61,194 bases of DNA from positions 1 to 61,194 of IMG/VR virus record IMGVR_UViG_3300025117_000072. The stretch is one strand, 5' to 3'. The notes below the pieces were generated by a model. The model saw only the letters and a list, made by a program, of their open reading frames with translations. It did not search any database and was not told the origin of the DNA. Below, in pieces: positions 29,355 through 36,135 of this stretch; the first letter of the stretch is position 1, and every line of letters starts with the position of its first letter. The position numbers and the translations under genes are program-made. The DNA comes from a virus.

Positions 29355-29492
29355 ACCCGTGTTCGTTTCTGTTCCGTTGCTGGATTTGGATATGGTAGGT
29401 TTTGCTGTAAGAGTTAAAGTAAGGGTTTAAGATTCTTTTCAGAATCAAATTGTGGAGGGGCAAAGGTCCTCTTTGATTCGGCGTGAGTGATT
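29355..29492. other. Candidate attP region next to the integrase
   Basis: A 138-nt non-coding stretch just beyond the integrase stop. It holds inverted GATTC elements: GATTCT-TTTC-AGAATC at 29431-29446 and GAATCAAA (29442-29449) with TTTGATTC (29472-29479). Crossover cores often lie here, but no host sequence is available to compare. Confidence 0.3.
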
Positions 29493-30605
29493 TCAAGAAC
29501 CTATAGACCCCCCGTTGCTGGTTCGTTTCTGCTTTACCAGTTGCTTCAGGTTATCGACGTTCACTCCCTCGTATCTCCTGGTATGGCGCAATGTGGTGTG
29601 TCCCGCAGCCTTGGAAGCAAGCAAGAGCTGGTCGCTGTGCTGTGTAATGAAGCTGTGTTTCGTGCCCTGGTAGAGAGTCACCTTGACGGGGCACCCTGCC
29701 CTTTCTCGGGCTTCATTCCAGGTGGTAGAAATGTGGCCGGTATAGGGAAGTCCCCCCTTGTCGATGAAAACATACGGGCTCTTGAGCCTGTTCTTTTTGA
29801 CAGCCTGAAGGATCTCGGCAACCGGGTCCGTGATAGGCATGTACCGGACTCGCTTCGTCTTGGTGAACTCCTCCAAGCGGGTCCTTCTTCCCTTCGAGAA
29901 CTTCCTTTTGATGACGATGATTCCCTTGTCTTGGTGGACGCAGTTCCATTGGAGGGCCATGGCTTCTCCCGTCCTGACAGGCCATGCACACAGGAACCGG
30001 AATATCGGGCGGTCATGTTCGGGGATCTCCGAAATGATTTTTTCCTGCCAGTAGGGAGTGAGCCAGGGGACCTCTTTTTCGGGGATCTCTATCGTGGGGA
30101 AATGCGGGACGCTTATAACGTCCTCATAGTCAACGGCTGCATCGGCAAGAATGGTATGGAGAAAGTCGAGATGAACTTTCCGTGTGGCCGGCGCGAGCCG
30201 GGGAAGACTGGACAGGTAATCCTTGATGTGGGCCTGTTTTATGGACCTCATGTCCATAGTTCCAAAGAACTCTATCGCCCTTGCGACATACCGCTCCACG
30301 TCCACAAGGGACCCCTTTGCATACCGGCTGCCCTTGACGACATTCTGCCGCCACTTCTCCGCGTAGGTGCCGAAAAGGAGCTCATTCTGAGCGTAGCCAA
30401 ACCATTTGCGGGGATTGAACCCCTTGCCTAGCTTTTCCAGGTCTCCGTTGATCAGGTTCGTGATCCGGTCGGCCCTTCCCCTGGAATCGATCGGTGTTCC
30501 ATCATCGCACCATGTACGGGTCCACTTCTTCCCCTGGTAGTACAGGTAAACGACAAAGCGCGGCTCCCCTGCATCTTGTCTCTGGTAGTATCTGCACCGT
30601 GACAT
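29493..30605 (-). CDS. int: Tyrosine recombinase (integrase), 370 aa
   Basis: N-terminal AP2-like/arm domain (YYQRQDAGEPRFVVYLYYQG, later KWTRTWCDD), a SAM-like core-binding domain (residues about 90-180), and a catalytic domain with the first Arg in VRTGEAMALQW and the C-terminal KAAGHTTLRHTRRYEG with the nucleophile Tyr. The second box reads GTKHSFITQ, with Lys where HxxR has Arg, a variant worth noting. It is near the phage regulators and the candidate attP. The start at 30605 has AGGGGAGGGGAGCC; longer in-frame starts overlap that site. Confidence 0.88.
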   Translation of the reverse strand: MSRCRYYQRQDAGEPRFVVYLYYQGKKWTRTWCDDGTPIDSRGRADRITNLINGDLEKLGKGFNPRKWFGYAQNELLFGTYAEKWRQNVVKGSRYAKGSLVDVERYVARAIEFFGTMDMRSIKQAHIKDYLSSLPRLAPATRKVHLDFLHTILADAAVDYEDVISVPHFPTIEIPEKEVPWLTPYWQEKIISEIPEHDRPIFRFLCAWPVRTGEAMALQWNCVHQDKGIIVIKRKFSKGRRTRLEEFTKTKRVRYMPITDPVAEILQAVKKNRLKSPYVFIDKGGLPYTGHISTTWNEARERAGCPVKVTLYQGTKHSFITQHSDQLLLASKAAGHTTLRHTRRYEGVNVDNLKQLVKQKRTSNGGSIGS

Positions 30606-30690
30606 AGGCTCCCCTCCCCTTTTTGGTATGAGGGCCATCTTACCACGTCTGCCTGTCAGTGGAAGGGGGGTCAAAGTAGGGTCTCCTGGG

Positions 30691-30879
30691 TCATGGGTTC
30701 GGGGTGGTGATAACGCTCATGTGTAGATGATCTTCCCAGCACTCCTCACAGAAATACTGCTTACAGGCGTTGCAGCGGATAACAGCGGGCTCTCCACAGA
30801 TCCCCCGATCCTTCTTGTCTTGGTCGAGGCCGAGCCACTCTTCACATGTATGAACGCCTGACTTTCGTAATCTGCTCAT
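30691..30879 (-). CDS. Zinc-finger-like small protein, 62 aa
   Basis: CGEPAVIRCNACKQYFCEECW gives five cysteines in a short beta-hairpin layout (B-box or ribbon-like), with HTCEEWLGLDQDKKD before it. The start overlaps the stop of 30876-31028 (ATGA). Role unknown. Confidence 0.7.
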   Translation of the reverse strand: MSRLRKSGVHTCEEWLGLDQDKKDRGICGEPAVIRCNACKQYFCEECWEDHLHMSVITTPNP

Positions 30880-31028
30880 TTACCCACTCTCTCCTTTAAA
30901 GGTGCGGGGCAGGATAACCCCCACTTACCGCCACTGCGCGGGTCCGTCGTCCGGCGAGCCTGTTCCGCACCCAGGTTGTTGATTTCATCCTTCAATATCC
31001 AATGATTTCCGAGCCGTATACGGACCAC
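30876..31028 (-). CDS. Small basic protein, 50 aa
   Basis: GTG start, reads VVRIRLGNHWILKDEINNLG, then an Arg/Ser-rich tail (GGKWGLSCPAPLKERVGK). Its stop overlaps the start of the next gene by 4 nt, which supports it. NHWILKDE recalls the winged-helix start of small excisionase-like proteins; that is only a suggestion, but the location by the integrase fits. Confidence 0.5.
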   Translation of the reverse strand: MVRIRLGNHWILKDEINNLGAEQARRTTDPRSGGKWGLSCPAPLKERVGK

Positions 31029-31072
31029 TGTTTGAAGCTACCCCTGCATACGCCAGTATTCGTGACATGCTT

Positions 31073-31327
31073 TCACCCTCTTGATAGAATCGTTTTCAAC
31101 GAATCAGCGGAGTGAAGGTCAGTCATGGCAATGGTTCCCAAATCACGCATCAGGCACTCAACAACGTACTCAGCAATGAGCTTGGAACGATCCTTGCCGG
31201 TGCGCTTTGTCACGACTTCCAGTAAGGAAATGATGGTTCCGGGTAGCCTGGTAGAAGCGGGAACAAGTGAGTTCCCATCTTCCGCGTGTACCTGTCTCGT
31301 CAGATTGAGCTTCAACTGTGCTTCCAT
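31073..31327 (-). CDS. Ribbon-helix-helix regulator, 84 aa
   Basis: Residues about 25-65 read STRLPGTIISLLEVVTKRTG then RSKLIAEYVVECL, the strand and two helices of an RHH domain (TRLP, T-G-x-[DS]-RS-[KE]-L-I). It is probably a dimeric DNA binder acting in the lysogeny region. A 16-bp motif immediately upstream (31329-31344) is repeated at 46229-46244, and could be its operator. The C-terminal 20 residues are polar. Confidence 0.78.
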   Translation of the reverse strand: MEAQLKLNLTRQVHAEDGNSLVPASTRLPGTIISLLEVVTKRTGKDRSKLIAEYVVECLMRDLGTIAMTDLHSADSLKTILSRG

Positions 31328-31328
31328 A

Positions 31329-31344
31329 GGGGGCCTATCCCTGT
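31329..31344. repeat. 16-bp repeat, copy 1 (upstream of the RHH gene)
   Basis: GGGGGCCTATCCCTGT, identical to 46229-46244; a shorter version (GGGGCCTATCC) is at 44601-44611. All lie in short non-coding gaps upstream of minus-strand genes. Confidence 0.7.
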
Positions 31345-31351
31345 TTGGAGG

Positions 31352-31645
31352 TTATTGCCAAATGTCAACGCCTAGAATCTCCGTGATGCAAGCCCGGACC
31401 CTCTTGGAATTATGGATGCCGTGGATAGTGTTATATACGGACGTTCGGGTAGTCCCGCATTCTCGGGCGACCCGGTACACCGACCATCCTTTAAGTGAAA
31501 GCAGGAGGCTGATCGCTTCGACCGGAGGAAATGACTCAGCGTCCCGAATTGCATCCAGGAGGGTGTTTCTGAGTGTTTCGGTCTGGAATCTTGACTTTTC
31601 CAAGGGGTCCTGTAGAGTGGAAAATGGGTTTGCAGAAGTCCGCAC
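31352..31645 (-). CDS. Ner/Nlp-like HTH regulator, 97 aa
   Basis: C-terminal residues 45-97 contain LLSLKGWSVYRVARECG then TRTSVYNTIHGIHNSKRVRA and ITEILGVDIW, the pattern of the Ner/Nlp helix-turn-helix (KGWS-x-x-x-VA, T-x-[TS]-SV-[YS]-N-x-[IL]-HG). Ner proteins regulate transposable-phage switches; related ones occur in other temperate phages. The start is a GTG with AAGGAG 8 nt upstream (a TTG at 31702 overlaps the previous gene). Probably represses early promoters. Confidence 0.8.
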   Translation of the reverse strand: MRTSANPFSTLQDPLEKSRFQTETLRNTLLDAIRDAESFPPVEAISLLLSLKGWSVYRVARECGTTRTSVYNTIHGIHNSKRVRACITEILGVDIWQ

Positions 31646-31688
31646 AGTAGAACTCTCCTTGTTGACATTATGTCGGCAGGGGAGAGGT

Positions 31689-31907
31689 CTATTTGATGCC
31701 AAAAAACACCAGCTCGGATTCGTCTATGCCAAGGATTTTTCCCCACTTGACGGCATTCTCGGGGGTGATGCTTTGCTCTCCTGTCTCGATACGAGATACC
31801 GTTGGGGTGGAGACCTTGAGCAGTTTTCCGAGTTCGGCCTGGGTCATTCTCGGGCTTCTGCGATGCCTGAATTCCATAAATGGATGCTTTGACTTTTTAC
31901 GTGTCAT
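31689..31907 (-). CDS. Cro-like XRE HTH protein, 72 aa
   Basis: Residues 15-65, RSPRMTQAELGKLLKVSTPT then VSRIETGEQSITPENAVKWG, are a canonical XRE/Cro-CI helix-turn-helix. There is no C-terminal domain, so it resembles Cro. It heads the minus-strand lysogeny/replication series, back to back with the CI-like gene. The -10 TAGAAT ends 5 nt before the ATG at 31907 and there is no Shine-Dalgarno sequence, so the mRNA is probably leaderless. A GTG at 31925 is possible but would lie upstream of transcription start. Confidence 0.85.
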   Translation of the reverse strand: MTRKKSKHPFMEFRHRRSPRMTQAELGKLLKVSTPTVSRIETGEQSITPENAVKWGKILGIDESELVFFGIK

Positions 31908-31912
31908 AACTA

Positions 31913-31942
31913 ATTCTATTTTCACTCAGTGTAAAAAGTCAA
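31913..31942 (-). promoter_or_regulatory. Sigma70 promoter of the Cro-like gene (leaderless)
   Basis: TTGACT (31942-31937), 18-nt spacer, TAGAAT (31918-31913), then the ATG at 31907. The operator at 31920-31934 lies in the spacer, so binding there would block it. Confidence 0.72.
31920..31934. promoter_or_regulatory. Operator O1 (TTTCA-N5-TGTAA)
   Basis: One mismatch from the palindrome TTACA-N5-TGTAA found twice near 32.6 kb. It lies between the divergent cro-like and cI-like genes and inside the leftward promoter. Probably bound by one or both of them. Confidence 0.55.
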
Positions 31943-31984
31943 GCACAAATCCGATTCCACTTGATTACAGAGGATGAAAAAATT

Positions 31985-32551
31985 ATGATCGGCACGAAAT
32001 TGAGGCGGATTCGGGAGGGACTGGGTTACAATCTTCAGAAAGCGGCAAAGATGACTGGGGTTTCAACCGCCACCCTGTCCCGCATGGAAAACGGCAGACA
32101 AGGGTTTACGCAGGACTCGATAACCAAGATCGCACAAGGATACGGTATCGACCCGCAAGAACTCTTCGTAGCCAAACAGCAGCGGGAGGTGCCGATGTTG
32201 AGTTTGCAGGAAGCGAAGCCGGTTTTCGTGAATCTAGGTAAACTCAAAACGTTCCTCAAAACGATGCCAGCAGTTACAGAAGATCCCAACGCCTTTTACA
32301 TAGTTGCGGAGGGTGCCCAGCTCAGGGGCTTACGGGTAGCGGTTGGCGACTTGCTCCTGGTGGAGCCGAATACTCCTGTCACAAACGGCTCAACTGTAAT
32401 CGCCCTGGTGAGAGATGAAGTCCTCCTGGGGCAGTTCTTCCAGACGAACGGAAAAGCCTTTATTCAGCCACAATCACCCCTCCAGGTTCCTGTCGTCCTT
32501 CCAAAGAAGTTCAAGATGTTCCGCGTTACGAAGATCATCATGAACGCCTAG
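31985..32551 (+). CDS. CI-like repressor with inactive S24-type C-terminal domain, 188 aa
   Basis: Residues 1-65 are an XRE HTH (KLRRIREGLGYNLQKAAKM then STATLSRMENGRQGFT). Residues 95-188 have the beta-rich S24/LexA-like fold (EGAQLRGLRVAVGDLLLVEP, then TVIALVRDEVLLGQFF). The usual G-[DN]-S-M serine box is replaced by EGAQL and the V-K-[RL] lysine by LLGQ, so self-cleavage looks lost. I chose the ATG at 31985 (AGAGGA leader); an upstream TTG adds 8 residues. Transcribed alone and followed by a terminator. Predicted to hold lysogeny through the TTACA-N5-TGTAA sites. Confidence 0.85.
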   Translation: MIGTKLRRIREGLGYNLQKAAKMTGVSTATLSRMENGRQGFTQDSITKIAQGYGIDPQELFVAKQQREVPMLSLQEAKPVFVNLGKLKTFLKTMPAVTEDPNAFYIVAEGAQLRGLRVAVGDLLLVEPNTPVTNGSTVIALVRDEVLLGQFFQTNGKAFIQPQSPLQVPVVLPKKFKMFRVTKIIMNA

Positions 32552-32561
32552 CATTCCTTTC

Positions 32562-32584
32562 GGGGGCTTCGGCCCCCATTTCTT
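32562..32584 (+). terminator. Terminator after the CI-like gene
   Basis: GGGGGC-TTCG-GCCCCC (32562-32577) with an ATTTCTT run after it. It separates repressor transcription from the early promoter downstream. Confidence 0.85.
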
Positions 32585-32595
32585 CCTGAAATAAA

Positions 32596-32610
32596 TTACA
32601 CTGAATGTAA
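32596..32610. promoter_or_regulatory. Operator O2 (TTACA-N5-TGTAA)
   Basis: Perfect palindrome arms TTACA/TGTAA around CTGAA, just upstream of the early -35 box. Confidence 0.6.
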
Positions 32611-32618
32611 AATAAAGC

Positions 32619-32647
32619 TTGCAATCTGATTTTTATGGATTTACAAT
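32619..32647 (+). promoter_or_regulatory. Early promoter of the rightward operon
   Basis: TTGCAA (32619-32624), exactly 17 nt, TACAAT (32642-32647). The -10 box lies in operator O3 (32640-32656). Confidence 0.75.
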
Positions 32648-32656
32648 CAATGTAAA
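32640..32656. promoter_or_regulatory. Operator O3 (TTTACA-N5-TGTAAA)
   Basis: The strongest of the three palindromes (6-bp arms), covering the -10 region of the early promoter, which fits direct repression. Confidence 0.65.
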
Positions 32657-32710
32657 TCGAACCTTGATTTGCACATTTTTTGTTGCACACCGTGAGTAGA
32701 AAGGAACCAC

Positions 32711-33130
32711 ATGGCAATCAACGAAGCGTGTCAAGTCTGGATAGAGCAGAGGATTCAGGAAGAGAAAGAGCGTGGAACTTCAGATGCTGAAATTGGTCGG
32801 ATACTTGCCTCAGAAATCCTGAAATATTTTGAAGTCGGCATTAGGCCTAGAACCATAGAACAAAAATCACGCCGTTTTGCTACAAATGTAGCAAGCTCCC
32901 CAACCTCCCCACCTTCCAACGAAATTCAGGAAAATCAAGTTTCAGAGCCTTCCAAAACCGACAGCGTGTCGGATTTGCCTGCCCATGGCGGCAAGCGGGA
33001 AGGGTCAGGTCGGCCAACCAAATACGAGCAGGACACCGACGCTCTGTTTCAACTCAAGCGCTGGTGGAAGCTGGCGTCTAAAAGGGATCAGAAGACTTTT
33101 ATCAACTGGATTGGAACGGAGGAAAGCTAG
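32711..33130 (+). CDS. Hypothetical early protein, 139 aa
   Basis: First gene of the rightward operon. N-terminal helices (EACQVWIEQRIQEEKERGTS, then EIGRILASEILKYF) and a SRR-rich segment, a polar linker with Pro/Ser/Asn, and a basic AHGGKREGSGRPTKYEQD motif typical of DNA-binding tails. It overlaps no gene; the leader is AAAGGAACC. Possibly a regulator or anti-host factor; not recognised. Confidence 0.65.
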   Translation: MAINEACQVWIEQRIQEEKERGTSDAEIGRILASEILKYFEVGIRPRTIEQKSRRFATNVASSPTSPPSNEIQENQVSEPSKTDSVSDLPAHGGKREGSGRPTKYEQDTDALFQLKRWWKLASKRDQKTFINWIGTEES

Positions 33131-33132
33131 AA

Positions 33133-33993
33133 ATGGAACAAAGTTCATGTAGTGCCAAGGTAGTAGAGATTACCCCAATACTGGCCCAAAAATGGCTCAA
33201 TGAGAAGAACACCCACAATCGGCCTATGTACGAGAGCGTCGTAGAAACCTATGCCCGCGATATGAAGCGCGGCAAGTGGGCTTTCAATCATCAAGGCATC
33301 TGCTTCAACGATGAGGATATCCTTGACGATGGACAGCACAGGCTCGCCGGAATTGTACGGTCGGGAAAGACAATCAAGATGTGGGTGTTTCGTGGCATGC
33401 CCAAGGTTCAGGGCTCCAATGGCGATACCATCATCACTCAGAACACAATCGACGACATCAAGAAGCGCACCGTGGGTGATCGTCTCCACCTTTCATACGG
33501 AATGGAAAACGCCAACATCAAGGTAGCGATGTGTGCGGCCATTGTGTTGATAGGGACCGGGAAGTCAACGAAACTATCTACCGGAATGGCAATGGAAATC
33601 TACATGATGTATCAGCATGAGATTGACATGGTAGTCGCCAACAAGGGCACCACTAGGGGGCTCGTTGTTGCTCCAGTCCTCGGAGCATTCGCATTTTCTG
33701 CCGCCTGCTTCAAGGAAAAAGCCATCGAATTCGAGAAGGGATATTTCGGTGGAGAAAACCTGCCAAGGCATTCCCCGATTCTGACCTTTCGGAACTACAT
33801 GCTCAACAGGTCAGTCATGTCCAGCAGGTTCTATGGGCGCTACACAATTTCTTCTCATTCTCTCAATGCCATGATGCACCACGTTCTTGGGAACAAAATT
33901 AAGAAATTGGTGCAGACGCGGCAGGGGATCGACTTCTTCATCAACAAGCAAAAGCGGACATACTCGGACATGATCGAGCTTCTGAAGCTGTAA
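33133..33993 (+). CDS. ParB/DGQHR-like protein, 286 aa
   Basis: Residues 25-70 read NTHNRPMYESVVETYARDMK then NHQGICFNDEDILDDGQHRL and AGIVRSGKTIKMWVFRG: the ParB-nuclease/DGQHR pattern (DGQHR-[LI]) seen in phage proteins related to ParB and DndB. Such proteins bind DNA and nucleotides (CTP in ParB). The C-terminal 150 residues are helical with RHSPILTFRNYMLNR. Its early position suggests a role in host takeover or DNA handling; the exact role is unknown. Confidence 0.75.
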   Translation: MEQSSCSAKVVEITPILAQKWLNEKNTHNRPMYESVVETYARDMKRGKWAFNHQGICFNDEDILDDGQHRLAGIVRSGKTIKMWVFRGMPKVQGSNGDTIITQNTIDDIKKRTVGDRLHLSYGMENANIKVAMCAAIVLIGTGKSTKLSTGMAMEIYMMYQHEIDMVVANKGTTRGLVVAPVLGAFAFSAACFKEKAIEFEKGYFGGENLPRHSPILTFRNYMLNRSVMSSRFYGRYTISSHSLNAMMHHVLGNKIKKLVQTRQGIDFFINKQKRTYSDMIELLKL

Positions 33994-34007
33994 GAAGGAC
34001 GGTTCAC

Positions 34008-34289
34008 ATGCAGCACTCCGCAACATTCCCCATCCCCAGAAAGCCCGCGACTGAATCCTTCATTGGGTCTGGTCTCGGGCTCTCTCCTTCCTTGATGAAT
34101 CGACGAAGGAGCGACCTGGCACTGAAAAAAGATGCGCACCCCCGAGCACCCGGCGAAAACCAGGGACGTGCCGCACAGCCATTAGATGGTGCTACCGGCT
34201 GTTCTCAGGCAGGGGCCAGACTGCTCCTTTGTGGGTTCATCACTTCCACCCCCACCCCCGATGCCGGGGATAGCCTGGAGGCATTATGA
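34008..34289 (+). CDS. Hypothetical protein, 93 aa (uncertain)
   Basis: Has an AAGGA ribosome site and its stop overlaps the next start (TTATGA). Composition is polar, Pro/Arg/Ser/Gly-rich with no clear domain, so it might be non-coding. Without it there is a 292-nt gap here. Confidence 0.4.
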   Translation: MQHSATFPIPRKPATESFIGSGLGLSPSLMNRRRSDLALKKDAHPRAPGENQGRAAQPLDGATGCSQAGARLLLCGFITSTPTPDAGDSLEAL

Positions 34290-34708
34290 AGCAGGAGATG
34301 ACACATCAGGACAAGATCAACTGGATGATTCAGTGGGCACATGACCACAAGGTCCGCCTTGAGCTGAAGGGCGAGTGTGGCTTTGGCCGTGAATGCGTTG
34401 GGATCGTGGCCGATATTGTTGGATACCCTGACTACGAGTGGGATGACAACAACTACAACCGTATAGACAAGAACGGCGATGTATGGACCCCGCCAGATGC
34501 CTATCACAAGCATCCGTGTGTTGCTGTCTTGGGAAGGGGAAAGAAGGCTGAAGAACAACTCTATGAATGGCTGAAGTGGTTCGATGCTAATGGGTTCTCT
34601 GTCGAATTCGGAGACAACCCGCCAGAGAAGTGGAAAGGGTCCGGGTTTATGGGTGTCCTCCTGGGTAAACACAGATTCGCCAGAATGGTAAAGGAGCCGC
34701 GCCCATGA
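34286..34708 (+). CDS. Hypothetical protein, 140 aa
   Basis: Acidic, compact: INWMIQWAHDHKVRLELKGE, then CVGIVADIVGYPDYEWDDNN, PDAYHKHPCVAVLGRGKK, and an alpha-beta end with LYEWLKWFDANGFSVEFGDN. The pattern of alternating strands and helices suggests a small enzyme-like fold. It overlaps the next gene by 4 bp. No family recognised. Confidence 0.68.
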   Translation: MKQEMTHQDKINWMIQWAHDHKVRLELKGECGFGRECVGIVADIVGYPDYEWDDNNYNRIDKNGDVWTPPDAYHKHPCVAVLGRGKKAEEQLYEWLKWFDANGFSVEFGDNPPEKWKGSGFMGVLLGKHRFARMVKEPRP

Positions 34709-34956
34709 AACTCGAATCCCTTCCTAAAGAAGCATTGGCATCCGGGCAGAGAGTGACGCTGCTTGTAAAGCGCAAATCCATGAGTCCGATCATTATCCAC
34801 GGCACGACATGTATCCAGCCTGTTGAACAATATGATTCGGGCGAATGGTATCTCCAGTTCAGATGGAAGAGAAGAAGGCATGTGACCATAACGCGAATAA
34901 GTAGGATTTCAGCTATCCGCCCCGGCTGGCTGACCCTGGAGGAGATGACGAGATGA
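34705..34956 (+). CDS. Hypothetical protein, 83 aa
   Basis: Mostly beta: SLPKEALASGQRVTLLVKRK, then MSPIIIHGTTCIQPVEQYD, and a WYLQFRWKRRRHVTI-type basic strand, ending WLTLEEMTR. Resembles a small OB-like barrel. It overlaps both neighbours by 4 bp. Role unknown. Confidence 0.65.
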   Translation: MKLESLPKEALASGQRVTLLVKRKSMSPIIIHGTTCIQPVEQYDSGEWYLQFRWKRRRHVTITRISRISAIRPGWLTLEEMTR

Positions 34957-35339
34957 CCGACCCCAAGCTCCTAATAGTCGAAGATGACCCCGCCATCCGT
35001 CATCTCATGATGCGGGAACTGGCGGGTATGGCTGGCCTTGAGGTAGTACGTCACGACGACCCCTTTATGGAGATCATGTCAATGGCCCTTGGCCCACGCC
35101 GCGCCCCTAGAGAGCGGAGGATGTGGCCCACGTTCAAGGGTGAGCCTGAATGGAAGTCCAAGGGCAGACATCAAGGCGCGAAAGAGAAAGCGCGGAGACT
35201 GAGGCAGATGAAGAAGCAGACCGAAAAACTGACCGGCCCCGAACTCTTCCACTACCTGGAGACCGCCGTCCGCCGTGGGCAGGGTGAGCCGTCAGGGGAG
35301 GAAGTGAGAAGGATGATTGAGGAGGAAGAGCATGAGTAA
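34953..35339 (+). CDS. Truncated response-regulator-receiver-like protein with basic tail, 128 aa
   Basis: Residues 4-35 read PKLLIVEDDPAIRHLMMREL then AGLEVVRHDD, the start (beta1-alpha1-beta2) of a CheY-like receiver, including the acidic pair E-DD. The phosphoacceptor beta-3 strand and the rest of the fold are missing; instead residues 45-128 are highly basic then acidic (MSMALGPRRAPRERR, ARRLRQMKKQ, RRMIEEEEHE). It cannot be a working receiver, but could mimic one. It overlaps its neighbours. Confidence 0.6.
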   Translation: MTDPKLLIVEDDPAIRHLMMRELAGMAGLEVVRHDDPFMEIMSMALGPRRAPRERRMWPTFKGEPEWKSKGRHQGAKEKARRLRQMKKQTEKLTGPELFHYLETAVRRGQGEPSGEEVRRMIEEEEHE

Positions 35340-35631
35340 GCATGCGCCAGAACCTTGGGTTTTAAGGGGTGACGGACTGACAATTCAGCGCAAGGAAACA
35401 GGGAAACTGATTGCCCGTTTCGCAGTCCCGCCTAAAAGGGTTGACGGTGACCGAATGATTACTTGTGTCAACGCTTTGTCCGGCCTTAACCACGAAGCGG
35501 TCAAGGACGTGCTGGAAGCCCTGCGCCTTTTCCTTGAGTGTGCATCTTACGCAGAACACAAGATGACCTGCTATGAGAAATGCGAGATTGCCCGTGCCGC
35601 ACTCGCCCGACTGGAGGCAAGCCATGAGTGA
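35332..35631 (+). CDS. HTPGPW-family paralogue, 99 aa
   Basis: MSKHAPEPWVLRGDGLTIQR matches the start of the 23684-23983 protein (KHTPGPW), and YEKCEIARAALARLEA matches the C-terminal helix. The middle has CVNALSGLNHEAVKDVLEAL. Same family, diverged. The ATG at 35332 overlaps the previous gene by 8 bp. Confidence 0.65.
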   Translation: MSKHAPEPWVLRGDGLTIQRKETGKLIARFAVPPKRVDGDRMITCVNALSGLNHEAVKDVLEALRLFLECASYAEHKMTCYEKCEIARAALARLEASHE

Positions 35632-35737
35632 GCTGACCCCCACCCTTGACGACACCCCTTTGACCAAAAGGCCAGGGGAGCGCGTGACATGGGTGGAATC
35701 AGATAGCCCGACATCTCCTTACGAGGAAGATGAGTAG
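35624..35737 (+). CDS. Tiny acidic protein, 37 aa
   Basis: Starts MSELTPTLDDTPLTKRPGER at an ATG overlapping the previous stop by 8 nt. Ends acidic (YEEDE). No domain; function unknown. Confidence 0.4.
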   Translation: MSELTPTLDDTPLTKRPGERVTWVESDSPTSPYEEDE

Positions 35738-35819
35738 CGAGGGCAGGTAACAACCGGGAAAGCATGGCCCCGAGGGAGGCTCCCGAAATCCCGATTGGCA
35801 AGCATGAAAGGAGACCACA

Positions 35820-36026
35820 GTGAAGAAGCGAACTTTGTATGCAGTAGGCGCACTCAAAACGGAAATCGAAATTGAATCGTCGTGGGGTCTGAAGGCCCAG
35901 ACGCTGCCCCTGGATTGGGCGGACGGTATGGTTGGAGTCATACCGCTTTTCTCTAACAGGAAAAAGGCCGAGAGATACGCCGACAAAAGGTTCCCCATCA
36001 TTGTGGTGGAGAGCGAGAGACCGTGA
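35820..36026 (+). CDS. Hypothetical protein, 68 aa
   Basis: GTG start with GAAAGGAG upstream. Strand-rich: LYAVGALKTEIEIESSWGLK, then VIPLFSNRKKAERYADKRF and a final IIVVESE strand. The NRKKAERYAD helix between strands is a common layout of small phage proteins. Unknown function. Confidence 0.65.
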   Translation: MKKRTLYAVGALKTEIEIESSWGLKAQTLPLDWADGMVGVIPLFSNRKKAERYADKRFPIIVVESERP

Positions 36027-36029
36027 AGA

Positions 36030-36125
36030 ATGAAATCACCCCGTAACGCATTCCTGAAACTTCTCATCCTCACCCCAAGCCTTTTGTGCATCGGAGTGGC
36101 GTTGTTCATGTGGAGTCAAACTTAA
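36030..36125 (+). CDS. Small membrane protein, 31 aa
   Basis: MKSPRNAFLKLLILTPSLLC followed by a second hydrophobic part: one membrane helix with a positive N-terminus, probably anchored in the inner membrane. Confidence 0.5.
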   Translation: MKSPRNAFLKLLILTPSLLCIGVALFMWSQT

Positions 36126-36135
36126 AGGAGGTCGC

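Noticed and set aside
31961-31989. Plus-strand TTGATT-N17-TATGAT promoter at the CI-like gene
   Set aside because: Its -10 box overlaps the start codon, so it would not transcribe the gene from its beginning.
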